7,179 nt of DNA from an uncultured Alcaligenaceae bacterium (GCA_937952975.1 CALFXX010000131.1:1-7179), one strand, 5' to 3'. Positions 1-6,416 are shown, counted from the stretch's first letter. The notes: generated by a model from the sequence alone, not told the origin. A program made the numbers and translations.

Positions 1-73
1 CCGATCTGGTTCTGAGCGTTCCGCCGATCATGTTCTTGAGGCCGACTTGCATCTGTTTTATGGCGGCAAGCAG
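1..73. other. Edge segment with no IleRS similarity; possible read or assembly artefact
   Basis: The ileS frame stays open here, but IleRS-like sequence stops after residues RYPGDDSS (S798, nt 74-76), where alphaproteobacterial homologues usually continue with VHL and a proline-containing segment. Residues 799-822 (LLAAIKQMQVGLKNM and onward) resemble nothing I recognise, and neither of the other two minus frames restores the expected sequence. Bases 1-7, CCGATCT, equal the 3' end of the standard Illumina adapter (AGATCGG on the other strand). A 7-mer match can arise by chance, so this is only suggestive. Confidence 0.45.
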
Positions 74-2467
74 GCTGCTGTCGTCGCCGGGGTAACGGCA
101 CAGCCAAACCTCTTCCATGGTAAAGACCAAGATCGGGGCCAGCCATGTCGTCAGGCGGTGGAACAGAATATCCAGAACCGTGCGCGCCGAACGGCGGGTC
201 AGGCTGTTTGGCGCATCGCAATAGAGCGAATCCTTGCGGATGTCGAAATAGACCGCCGACAGATCGGTCGTAGCAAAGGTGAACAGCTTTTGAAACACGC
301 CTTGGAAGTCGTATTTGCCAAAGCCTTCGCGCACCTCGGCGTCAAGCTCGGCCAGACGGTGCAGCACCCATTGTTCCAGCTCTGGCATATCGGCGGCATC
401 TACCCGCTCGGCCTCGGTAAAGTCTTTCAGGTTGCCCAGCAAGAACCGCATCGTGTTGCGCAGGCGGCGGTAGCTGTCGGCCACACCTTTGAGGATCTCT
501 TTGCCAATGCGCAAATCCAGCGTGTAATCGGCCTGCGCCACCCATAGGCGCAGAATATCTGCGCCGTATTCGTCGATCACGGCTTGGGGGGCCACGGTAT
601 TGCCCAAGGACTTGGACATTTTCATGCCCTTTTCGTCCAGCGTGAAGCCATGGGTCAAAACCCCGCGATAGGGCGCGCGGCCCTTGGTGCCGCAGGCTTG
701 CAACAGCGAGGAGTGGAACCACCCGCGATGCTGATCCGTGCCCTCTAGGTACAGGTCGGCAATGCCGTCAGCACTGCCATCGGGGCGGTCGCGCAGCACA
801 AAGGCGTGGGTCGAGCCGGAATCGAACCACACATCGAGCGTATCGCGATTTTTTTCGTATTGATCGGCCTCAGGTCCAAGCAAGTCAGCCGGCTCAACGG
901 CTTGCCAAGCTTCGATGCCGCCTTGTTCAACAAGCTTCGCAACGACCTCGAGCAAAGCAGGGGTGTCGGGGTGCAAGGCACCCGTCTCTTTGTGAATAAA
1001 GAAGGCCATGGGCACGCCCCACTGGCGTTGCCGTGAGAGAGTCCAATCTGGACGGTTCGCGATCATGGCGTGCAGGCGTGCGCGTCCCCATGCAGGGTAA
1101 AAGGCAGTGGCCTCAATCGCGGCGAGCGCACTGTCGCGTAGTGTTGGCGCGTCGTCCTTGGGTTGCACATCCATCCCAGCAAACCATTGACTCGTGGCGC
1201 GATAAATGATCGGCGTTTTGTGGCGCCAGCAATGCATATAGCTGTGCGCGTGCGGTTCTTGCTTCAGCAGAGTGCCCGCTTGCGCGAGCGCTTCGACGAT
1301 TTTTGGATTTGCCGCCCAAATGCTTAAACCACCGAAGCCAGGCAAACTGGGCACGTACTTGCCGTCGCCCATCACAGGACTGATGATATCGACATCTTTC
1401 ATGCCGTTTGCTTTGCAAGATAAAAAGTCTTCGATACCGTAGGCTGGCGCCGAATGCACTACGCCTGTACCAGTGTCGAGCGTGACGTAATCTCCCAAAT
1501 AAATCGGCGCTGTGCGCTGATAGCCCGCGTCAAAGCGCGCCAAGGGGTGTTCGAACTCGAGTTTATTTAACGCTTGCCCGAGGCAGCGCGCGATGATCTC
1601 GCCTTGCAGGTTCCATTCTTTGAGGCAGGCTTGGACACGATCAACTGCAATGAGTAACAGCGCACCGGTTGCAGGTGCTGGGCTGACACGAACCAACGCA
1701 TATTCAAATTCAGGGTGAAGGTTCAGCGCTTGGTTTGACGGGATGGTCCAAGGGGTCGTTGTCCAGATCACGATGGCGCCGGGCTCAACCTCGTGCAAAC
1801 CAAAAGCTTTAGCGAGTGCAGCGCGATCGATAAACGGAAATGCGACATGAACCGCTGGATCTTTGCGATCAGCGTATTCAACCTCAGCTTCAGCCAACGC
1901 TGAGCCGCAATCAAAGCACCAGTTCACGGGCTTGAGGCCTCTGAACACATAGCCCTTGTCAAGGATTCGACCAAGCGCACGAATTTCGTTCGCCTCGTTG
2001 CTGAAGTTCATCGTCAGGTAGGGGCGGTTCCAGTCGCCCAACACACCGAGTCGTTCAAAATCCTTTTTCTGGCGTTCGATTTGCTCAAGTGCGTAGGCAC
2101 GCGCCTTGGCTTGCACCTCAGCAACCGGCAAATGCTTGCCGTATTTTTTCTCGATCTGGATTTCAATCGGCATGCCGTGGCAATCCCAGCCGGGCACATA
2201 CGCAGCATCAAAGCCGGCCATGTTGCGGCTTTTGACGATGATATCTTTTAGAATTTTGTTAACTGCATGTCCGATGTGGATGTCACCGTTGGCATAGGGT
2301 GGGCCGTCATGCAATAAAAAGGTAGGGCGCCCTTTGCTGGCTTCGCGAATCGCCTGATAGACGCGTTTTTCTTGCCATTGTGCGACCCACAAAGGCTCGC
2401 GACGTGGCAGGTCTCCGCGCATCGGAAACGGGGTGTCGGGCAGATTAAGAGTTTGTTTATAGTCCAT
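1..2467 (-). CDS. ileS: Isoleucyl-tRNA synthetase, 3'-truncated by the window edge; sequence appears chimeric
   Basis: Cytoplasmic class Ia synthetase that charges tRNA-Ile with isoleucine and edits misactivated valine. The frame is open from ATG at 2467 to the left edge (822 codons; full-length proteins are about 940-960, so the C-terminal zinc region is missing). Visible motifs are HIGH at residues 64-67 (nt 2267-2278), the Thr-rich editing peptide WTTTPWT near 235-241, the editing-domain GTGVVHSAPAYGIED at 333-347, DVWFDSGSTH at 545-554 and KMSKS at 616-620 (nt 608-622). Residues 1 to about 543 resemble betaproteobacterial IleRS. Residues about 556-798 resemble alphaproteobacterial IleRS, for example YFDIRKD at 740-746 followed by LYCDAP, where beta- and gammaproteobacteria usually have YLD-x-x-KDR-x-Y. 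Residues 799-822 match neither. The start lies 11 bases inside ribF with no clear Shine-Dalgarno, so translation is probably coupled to ribF. The gene identity is certain; the integrity of the 3' third is doubtful. Confidence 0.93.
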   Translation of the reverse strand, partial: MDYKQTLNLPDTPFPMRGDLPRREPLWVAQWQEKRVYQAIREASKGRPTFLLHDGPPYANGDIHIGHAVNKILKDIIVKSRNMAGFDAAYVPGWDCHGMPIEIQIEKKYGKHLPVAEVQAKARAYALEQIERQKKDFERLGVLGDWNRPYLTMNFSNEANEIRALGRILDKGYVFRGLKPVNWCFDCGSALAEAEVEYADRKDPAVHVAFPFIDRAALAKAFGLHEVEPGAIVIWTTTPWTIPSNQALNLHPEFEYALVRVSPAPATGALLLIAVDRVQACLKEWNLQGEIIARCLGQALNKLEFEHPLARFDAGYQRTAPIYLGDYVTLDTGTGVVHSAPAYGIEDFLSCKANGMKDVDIISPVMGDGKYVPSLPGFGGLSIWAANPKIVEALAQAGTLLKQEPHAHSYMHCWRHKTPIIYRATSQWFAGMDVQPKDDAPTLRDSALAAIEATAFYPAWGRARLHAMIANRPDWTLSRQRQWGVPMAFFIHKETGALHPDTPALLEVVAKLVEQGGIEAWQAVEPADLLGPEADQYEKNRDTLDVWFDSGSTHAFVLRDRPDGSADGIADLYLEGTDQHRGWFHSSLLQACGTKGRAPYRGVLTHGFTLDEKGMKMSKSLGNTVAPQAVIDEYGADILRLWVAQADYTLDLRIGKEILKGVADSYRRLRNTMRFLLGNLKDFTEAERVDAADMPELEQWVLHRLAELDAEVREGFGKYDFQGVFQKLFTFATTDLSAVYFDIRKDSLYCDAPNSLTRRSARTVLDILFHRLTTWLAPILVFTMEEVWLCRYPGDDSSLLAAIKQMQVGLKNMIGGTLRTRS
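800..845. other. Probable chimeric junction inside ileS (beta-like to alpha-like)
   Basis: This interval encodes R542 to F556, covering TLDVWFDSGSTHA, one of the most conserved stretches in IleRS. On the N-terminal side the protein is betaproteobacterial in style, for example the YMHCWRHKTPIIYRATSQWF block. On the C-terminal side it turns abruptly to Rhodobacterales-like wording: FVLRDR, DGIADLYLEGTDQHRGWF, LLQACGTKGRAPYRG, DEKGMKMSKSLGN. The frame is kept, as expected if two templates were joined at a shared identical stretch. The assignment to lineages rests on remembered family sequences; an alignment would place the junction exactly. Confidence 0.6.
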
Positions 2468-3428
2468 GGGGCGTAAAATAAGCCCGCGCATGTTGTGCAT
2501 CGGCATGCATGGCGGCAGTCAAGGTTGGGAGATCAGGAAACTTCTCTTCGTCGCGAAGATGTTTGAGAAGCTCAACGCGAATGAGTTTACCGTACGCATC
2601 GACATTGACATCAAAAAGATGGGTCTCGAGCAAGATGCGGCCATTGTCTTCGACGGTTGGGCGTACCCCTAGGCTGGCGACGCCTGACAAAGCTTGTTGG
2701 GCTAAGCCATGAACGCGTACAACATAGATCCCTGAACGGGCTGCGCACCGGGTGGTGACTCGCATATTCAGGGTAGGCATGTTCAGCGTACGGCCAAGTT
2801 TTTGACCGTGTATGACGTGACCCGTCATGGCGTAGGGGCGCCCAAGCAGATTTTGGGCTTGTGTCAGGTCGCCTGCGGCCAGCGCAGCGCGAACTTCAGA
2901 GCTTGAAACACGGTGGCCGAGTTGATCTTTCACTTCAGAGAGCGTGTGTACCTCAAGACCAAATTGTGGGCCGAGCTTTTTTAGCAGGGCCACATCGCCC
3001 GAACGCTGGCGGCCAAAGCGAAAGTCTTCGCCGACGATCAGCCAGCGGGCGTTGAGCCCTTTGACCAAAAGCCCCTCGATAAAGTCGTGTGCCGACATTT
3101 CAGCAAAGTTTTGATTAAAGCGTGCAAGTACGATTTGTTCAATCCCGCCTTGTTGTAGCGCGCTGAGTTTGTCGCGTAGACCGTTGATTTGCGGCGGGGA
3201 CAGTTCAGGTCGCCGGTTCTTTTCAGCGAAAAACTGCCGCGGGTGCGGTTCAAAGGTTAAGACCGTTGGCACGAGCGCACGAGCGCGGGCGGCGCCCGTC
3301 ACTTGGCTGAGCATGGCCAGATGCCCTAAATGCACTCCATCAAAGTTACCGATAGAGAGCGCGGTTGGTCGCCGCAACATAGGGGCCGAAGCTTGACGAA
3401 AAATGCTGAAAGAGGTGTTCACGAGCAA
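2457..3428 (-). CDS. ribF: Bifunctional riboflavin kinase / FAD synthetase
   Basis: Cytoplasmic enzyme that phosphorylates riboflavin to FMN and adenylates FMN to FAD. The 323 codons match the usual length of about 310-330. The N-terminal FAD-synthetase domain (about 22-190) shows GNFDGVHLGH at 27-36 (HxGH nucleotidyl-transfer motif), TFEPHPRQFF at 58-67, GEDFRFG at 133-139 and SSSEVR at 175-180. The C-terminal flavokinase domain (about 200-318) shows the PTLN motif at 218-221, SGIYVV at 232-237, GVASLGVRPT at 249-258, ETHLFD at 268-273 with the likely catalytic Glu268, and LRDEEKF at 291-297. The flavokinase signature reads GRTLNMPTLN rather than the commoner GRxxGFPTxN. The start is unsettled: TTG at 3428 and GTG at 3422 are both possible, with no strong Shine-Dalgarno for either; ATG at 3380 would leave only seven residues before the GNFDG motif. 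The stop lies inside the start of ileS, consistent with a ribF-ileS operon. Confidence 0.95.
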   Translation of the reverse strand: MLVNTSFSIFRQASAPMLRRPTALSIGNFDGVHLGHLAMLSQVTGAARARALVPTVLTFEPHPRQFFAEKNRRPELSPPQINGLRDKLSALQQGGIEQIVLARFNQNFAEMSAHDFIEGLLVKGLNARWLIVGEDFRFGRQRSGDVALLKKLGPQFGLEVHTLSEVKDQLGHRVSSSEVRAALAAGDLTQAQNLLGRPYAMTGHVIHGQKLGRTLNMPTLNMRVTTRCAARSGIYVVRVHGLAQQALSGVASLGVRPTVEDNGRILLETHLFDVNVDAYGKLIRVELLKHLRDEEKFPDLPTLTAAMHADAQHARAYFTPHGL

Positions 3429-3466
3429 CAGTTTACAATTTCAGGCTATCTTGTCTGTGGAAAACC
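3429..3466. promoter_or_regulatory. Divergent ribF/purN intergenic region
   Basis: Only 38 bases separate the ribF start (taking TTG at 3428) from the purN ATG, and the two genes are transcribed away from each other. Promoters for both must lie here or reach into the neighbouring coding sequence. The region is A/T-rich in places (TTTACAATTT at 3432-3441), but I cannot find a convincing -35/-10 pair with proper spacing on either strand. A weak purine stretch, GTGGAAAA at 3457-3464, may serve as the purN ribosome binding site. Confidence 0.35.
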
Positions 3467-4132
3467 ATGTCTGAACCCCAAAAATCGCACTGTCGCTTCG
3501 TTATTTTGATCTCCGGAACCGGGTCGAACATGCAGGCGCTTGTGCGGGCGTGCCAGTCAAAAGCCTGCGCGGGTGAAGTGGTGGCAGTGGTGTCTAACCG
3601 CCCACAGGCCGCCGGTTTGCAATGGGCACAGGGGCAGGGTATCGCAACTGAGGTCGTTGCACATCGTGATTTTTCGTCGCGTGAAGCATTTGATCAGGCT
3701 TTGGCCGCCGTCATTGATCGGTACGCGCCTGATTATGTGTTGTTGGCGGGGTTTATGCGCATTTTGACGCCGGCGTTTGTCGAACACTATGCCGCGCGTC
3801 TGGTCAATATTCATCCCTCGCTGTTGCCAGCGTTTCCGGGTATGCATACACACGAGCAGGCGTTGGCAACGGGGGTGCAAAGTCATGGTTGCACTGTGCA
3901 TTTTGTGACGCCAGTGCTTGATCATGGTCCAATTATTGCCCAAGGGGTTGTGCCGGTGATGCCCGACGACACCCCCGACACACTTGCTGCACGCGTGCTG
4001 ACCGTTGAGCATCGGGTGTACCCCGCAGTTGCCACTTGGCTTGCGCAGTCGCGGGTCAAACTTATGCCTGATCAACGTGTTCAGGTTGAGGGTGCACCCA
4101 GGCGCTTATTTGTATCGGAGCACGCGCAATGA
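3467..4132 (+). CDS. purN: Phosphoribosylglycinamide (GAR) formyltransferase, N10-formyl-THF dependent
   Basis: Transfers a formyl group from 10-formyltetrahydrofolate to GAR to make FGAR, the third step of de novo purine synthesis, in the cytoplasm. The 221 residues compare with about 212 in E. coli PurN. The phosphate-binding loop SGTGSN is at 16-21. The catalytic set is intact: Asn114 and His116 in VNIHPSLLP, and Asp152 in LDHGPI. GMHTHEQAL at 125-133 and HGCTVHFVT at 140-148 are the usual folate-side motifs. RVLTVEHRVYP at 176-186 matches the conserved C-terminal helix. The last 20 or so residues, after VKLM, are a short nonconserved tail. The stop codon overlaps the next start (ATGA at 4129-4132), so the following RNA methyltransferase is probably translated by coupling. 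The gene is divergent from ribF. Confidence 0.97.
   Translation: MSEPQKSHCRFVILISGTGSNMQALVRACQSKACAGEVVAVVSNRPQAAGLQWAQGQGIATEVVAHRDFSSREAFDQALAAVIDRYAPDYVLLAGFMRILTPAFVEHYAARLVNIHPSLLPAFPGMHTHEQALATGVQSHGCTVHFVTPVLDHGPIIAQGVVPVMPDDTPDTLAARVLTVEHRVYPAVATWLAQSRVKLMPDQRVQVEGAPRRLFVSEHAQ
4117..4120 (+). promoter_or_regulatory. Ribosome binding site of the RNA methyltransferase gene
   Basis: GGAG lies within the 3' end of purN, with eight bases between it and the ATG at 4129. This Shine-Dalgarno and the ATGA stop/start overlap support 4129 as the true start, even though the next 120 or so residues are low-complexity and outside the conserved fold. Confidence 0.65.
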
Positions 4133-6351
4133 TTGATTCTAAGAAGACAGACCGTGGTCAACCTTCAACCGGGCCAAAACGCTCGATTAAGTCGTTTGCG
4201 CAAGCCCGTGCCGAGGGGCATGGCGGCCGGCTCAAAAGTGACGCCGGTGGGATAACAGGAGCCTCACGCGTGGGCACCAAAGAGGCTGCGCGCGAGGCGG
4301 CGCGTGCTGCAGGCAACCCGCTGCCACGAAAAGGCTCTGCGACAGAGCGGCTGATGAATGCTACGCCCTTTGCGCAGCGCTCAGGTGCGCCGCGCTCGGG
4401 CGGCGAGTATGGCGCAGAACGTTCTGGGGGGCCACGCGGCGAGCCGCAGCAGTCAACCTATACCGGGCGTGTCAAGCCTCGCTTGCCGCCAATGACGATT
4501 CGCTTAGATCAAATTCGGCAAGTGCTTGACGAGGTGCTGACCTGGCGCTTCGCGGCAGACTCGGTTGTGTCGCACTGGTTTCGGGCGCATCCAAAGCTGG
4601 GTCTACGTGATCGCGCCGAAGTAGCCGAGGTGGTCTACGACGTATTGCGTAATTTGCGTCGGTATCGACAACTTGCTGAAAGTGGTGTGGGTAATGCCGT
4701 GCGGCGTCTGGCCATTCAAGGCGCCATCGTGATGATTGACAATGGTCGCGTGCGCGAAGTGCTTGATCCGGGCGAAATCGCCTGGTTAGACCGTATCGCC
4801 CAAATCGACGAGCAATCCTTGTCGGTTGAAGTGCGTACCAGCCTGCCAGATTGGCTGTACGAGCGCCTGCAGCATATGCCCAATCTTGAGCAGCTCGCGC
4901 AGGCCTTGAATCAGCCCGCAGCGCTGGATATTCGCGTCAATCCGATGAAAGCGGAACGAGATGACATGTTGGCTGACCTAGCGCGCGGCAATGCGGTGCG
5001 ACATGCGCCGGTTGCCACGCCTTATTCCCCGTGGGGGATTCGCCTGACAGGGCGACCCACCATGAATAAGTGGCATCAGTTTGAGCATGGCTTGATTGAG
5101 GTGCAAGACGAGGGAAGCCAGCTGCTTGCCTTGTTGGTGGGGCCCAAGCGCGGTGAGATGGTTATTGATTTTTGCGCGGGTGCCGGAGGTAAAACCTTGC
5201 TGCTCGGTGCGTTGATGCGCTCAACTGGGCGCTTGTACGCCTTAGATGTTTCAGCAACGCGGTTGGCGAAAGCCAAGCCACGGTTTGCTCGCAGCGGTTT
5301 ATCAAACATTGTGCCGGTCGTACTCGAGCACGAAAACGACACGCGTGTGCGCCGCTTGGCAGGTAAAGCCCAGCGCGTCTTAGTGGATGCGCCGTGCAGC
5401 GGTATTGGTACCTTGCGCCGTAACCCTGATTTGAAATGGCGCCAGTCAGTACAAAGTTTGCAAGAGCTGACGGCTTTGCAAGCCCGAATCTTGGCCAGTG
5501 CGTCGCGTTGTGTCGCCCCGGGTGGGCGTTTGGTGTATGCCACGTGTAGCGTCTTGGTTGAAGAAAATCAGGCGCAAGCCGAGCGCTTTTTGGCAGAGCA
5601 CCCAGATTTTGAATTGATAGATGCCGCACAATTGCTTGCTGCGCGTACGCCATTGCAGATTGAAGGGCCTTATTTGAATTTGAGGCCAGATGTGCACGGC
5701 ACCGACGGTTTTTTTGCAGCTGTGTTTGAACGGCGCAAAGCGGGTGCGACAGTGACGCCTGAGGCTCAAGCGGTATCAGTTGCAGACTCGATCGAACTCG
5801 CTGAAGATAGTGAGGCTGTTGATGCACCAAAGAAAGTAGCCAGGGCCAAACCGCGCAAGAAGGCTGATTCGGTCGCGTCAGCCGAAATGGCCGAAGTAGC
5901 CGAAGTAGCCGAAGTAGCCGAAGTGACCGAAGTGACCGAAGCAGCCGAAGTGACCGAAGCAGCTGAAGTAGCTGAAGTAGCTGAAGTAGCTGAAGTAGCT
6001 GAAGTAGCTGAGGTGACCGCGGCGGCCGAGCCACTTAACGCAGTCGAGGCCGCAAAGCCGATCGAGAAGAAAGTCAGAGCGTCGAGGGCGAAGAAGGCTG
6101 ACAGCGTCGCTGCAGCAGAATTACCCGCGGCTGTGGTGGGTGAGGAAGCCCAAACGGCTGAATCGCCAACAGTTGCGCAAACAACGTCGCCTAAACCCGC
6201 CTCAGCGATTGATGCGTTTGCTGCCTTTTTGGCTAAAGATGGTTTAAATCCCGGGTATCAACATGAATCTGAGATTGAGGATTCAGAGCCTGCTAATCCC
6301 GCTAAAAAACCAAGAGCCAGCAAGACGGCGGGGCGAGGAAAAAAGACTTAG
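4129..6351 (+). CDS. RsmB/NOP-family SAM-dependent RNA (cytosine-5) methyltransferase with long disordered tails
   Basis: Predicted to methylate a cytosine at C5 in RNA, probably rRNA, using S-adenosylmethionine. The core spans about residues 123-535. An N-terminal helical, NusB-like stretch begins DQIRQVLDEVLTWRFAADS (127 onward). The catalytic Rossmann domain has SAM motif I DFCAGAGGKT at 347-356, motif IV DAPCSGIGTLRRNPDLKW at 420-437 with Cys423, motif VI ATCSVLVEEN at 471-480 with the likely nucleophile Cys473, and terminal GTDGFF at 524-529. Both family cysteines are present, so the enzyme should be active. Residues 1 to about 120 are basic, Gly/Ser/Arg-rich and look disordered. Residues about 537-740 are an Ala/Glu/Val- and Lys-rich tail holding 15 tandem xEx triplets. 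At 740 residues it is far longer than RsmB (about 430). It sits beside purN, a place I associate with a Burkholderiales paralogue distinct from true rsmB, so I give no symbol. The rRNA target is unknown. Confidence 0.9.
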   Translation: MIDSKKTDRGQPSTGPKRSIKSFAQARAEGHGGRLKSDAGGITGASRVGTKEAAREAARAAGNPLPRKGSATERLMNATPFAQRSGAPRSGGEYGAERSGGPRGEPQQSTYTGRVKPRLPPMTIRLDQIRQVLDEVLTWRFAADSVVSHWFRAHPKLGLRDRAEVAEVVYDVLRNLRRYRQLAESGVGNAVRRLAIQGAIVMIDNGRVREVLDPGEIAWLDRIAQIDEQSLSVEVRTSLPDWLYERLQHMPNLEQLAQALNQPAALDIRVNPMKAERDDMLADLARGNAVRHAPVATPYSPWGIRLTGRPTMNKWHQFEHGLIEVQDEGSQLLALLVGPKRGEMVIDFCAGAGGKTLLLGALMRSTGRLYALDVSATRLAKAKPRFARSGLSNIVPVVLEHENDTRVRRLAGKAQRVLVDAPCSGIGTLRRNPDLKWRQSVQSLQELTALQARILASASRCVAPGGRLVYATCSVLVEENQAQAERFLAEHPDFELIDAAQLLAARTPLQIEGPYLNLRPDVHGTDGFFAAVFERRKAGATVTPEAQAVSVADSIELAEDSEAVDAPKKVARAKPRKKADSVASAEMAEVAEVAEVAEVTEVTEAAEVTEAAEVAEVAEVAEVAEVAEVTAAAEPLNAVEAAKPIEKKVRASRAKKADSVAAAELPAAVVGEEAQTAESPTVAQTTSPKPASAIDAFAAFLAKDGLNPGYQHESEIEDSEPANPAKKPRASKTAGRGKKT
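5830..5886 (+). repeat. Basic segment, copy 1, flanking the AEV repeat
   Basis: Encodes residues 568-586, KKVARAKPRKKADSVASAE. It recurs as copy 2 at 6067-6120 with one residue gap. The shared KKADSVA is identical in protein while its codons differ at several third positions (GAT-TCG versus GAC-AGC for Asp-Ser), so the duplication is old or the sequence is under protein-level constraint. Confidence 0.75.
5881..6015 (+). repeat. Nine-bp tandem repeat encoding (A/T)-E-(V/A/M) triplets, 15 units
   Basis: Fifteen in-frame 9-base units encode residues 585-629 of the RNA methyltransferase tail. In order they read AEM, four AEV, TEV, TEA, AEV, TEA, then six AEV. Two sub-blocks differ by codon: GCCGAAGTA three times at 5890-5916, and GCTGAAGTA five times at 5962-6006. 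Between them lies an 18-base pattern alternating GAAGTG-ACC and GAAGCA-GCC/GCT. This suggests at least two separate expansions by slippage. Each unit is a multiple of three, so copy-number change would not break the frame. The encoded stretch is strongly acidic and probably helical or disordered. Confidence 0.95.
6067..6120 (+). repeat. Basic segment, copy 2, flanking the AEV repeat
   Basis: Encodes residues 647-664, KKVRASRAKKADSVAAAE, matching copy 1 at 5830-5886. A weaker third relative, KKPRASKTAGRGKK, closes the protein just before the stop. The tail therefore alternates basic, acidic and basic blocks. Confidence 0.75.
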
Positions 6352-6361
6352 TTGCTTGATT

Positions 6362-6383
6362 TTACGCAAAAACCTTGCGGTAA
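6362..6383 (+). terminator. Hairpin after the RNA methyltransferase gene; possible terminator without a U tract
   Basis: The arms TTACGCAA (6362-6369) and TTGCG-g-TAA (6375-6383) can pair over eight base pairs with one bulged G and a five-base loop. It begins ten bases after the TAG stop, a usual place for a terminator. No T-run follows, so it is not a standard Rho-independent terminator; it may act in mRNA 3'-end protection or be chance. Confidence 0.3.
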
Positions 6384-6394
6384 GACTCGAAGTA

Positions 6395-6406
6395 AACCGC
6401 TCGGTT
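6395..6406. promoter_or_regulatory. Perfect 12-bp palindrome upstream of the desaturase; candidate operator
   Basis: AACCGCTCGGTT is a perfect inverted repeat lying 48 bases before the desaturase ATG and just upstream of a -10-like TAAAAT (6411-6416). Its place and size suit a TetR-type repressor such as the FabR/DesT regulators of bacterial desaturase genes, but the link to such a protein is inference. A 12-bp palindrome in a 102-base gap can occur by chance. Confidence 0.3.
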
Positions 6407-6410
6407 AGGC

Positions 6411-6416
6411 TAAAAT
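6411..6416 (+). promoter_or_regulatory. Possible -10 element of the desaturase promoter
   Basis: TAAAAT matches the sigma-70 -10 consensus at five of six positions and lies 37 bases before the ATG. I find no good -35 at 16-18 bases upstream; the palindrome occupies part of that spacer. It is weak on its own. Confidence 0.25.

Noticed and set aside
47..547. A 166-codon plus-strand open frame at the left end.
   Set aside because: It is antisense to the ileS anticodon-binding region, which is clearly coding on the minus strand; the translation resembles no known family.
342..1418. Several 78-126 codon minus-strand frames (342-722, 745-981, 1113-1418) that might suggest a broken gene.
   Set aside because: They are out-of-frame shadows. 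The ileS frame itself runs without a stop from 2467 to the edge, so the gene is not frameshifted.
2466..3396. Small plus-strand frames opposite ribF (2466-2672, 2509-2712, 2861-3055, 3169-3396).
   Set aside because: All lie antisense to a complete, motif-rich ribF and show no domain or ribosome binding site.
3429..3466. An FMN riboswitch or PurR-type operator between ribF and purN.
   Set aside because: The gap is only 38 bases, far too short for an FMN riboswitch, and I see no PurR-like palindrome.
3557..4075. A 172-codon minus-strand open frame opposite purN.
   Set aside because: purN on the plus strand has every catalytic motif; the antisense product is Cys/His/Arg-rich with no recognisable domain.
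5162..6034. A 290-codon minus-strand open frame opposite the RNA methyltransferase, rich in Leu-Leu-Gln/Arg repeats.
   Set aside because: It is the antisense shadow of the GCCGAAGTA/GCTGAAGTA repeat, which contains no stops in that frame. The plus-strand frame has full methyltransferase motifs.
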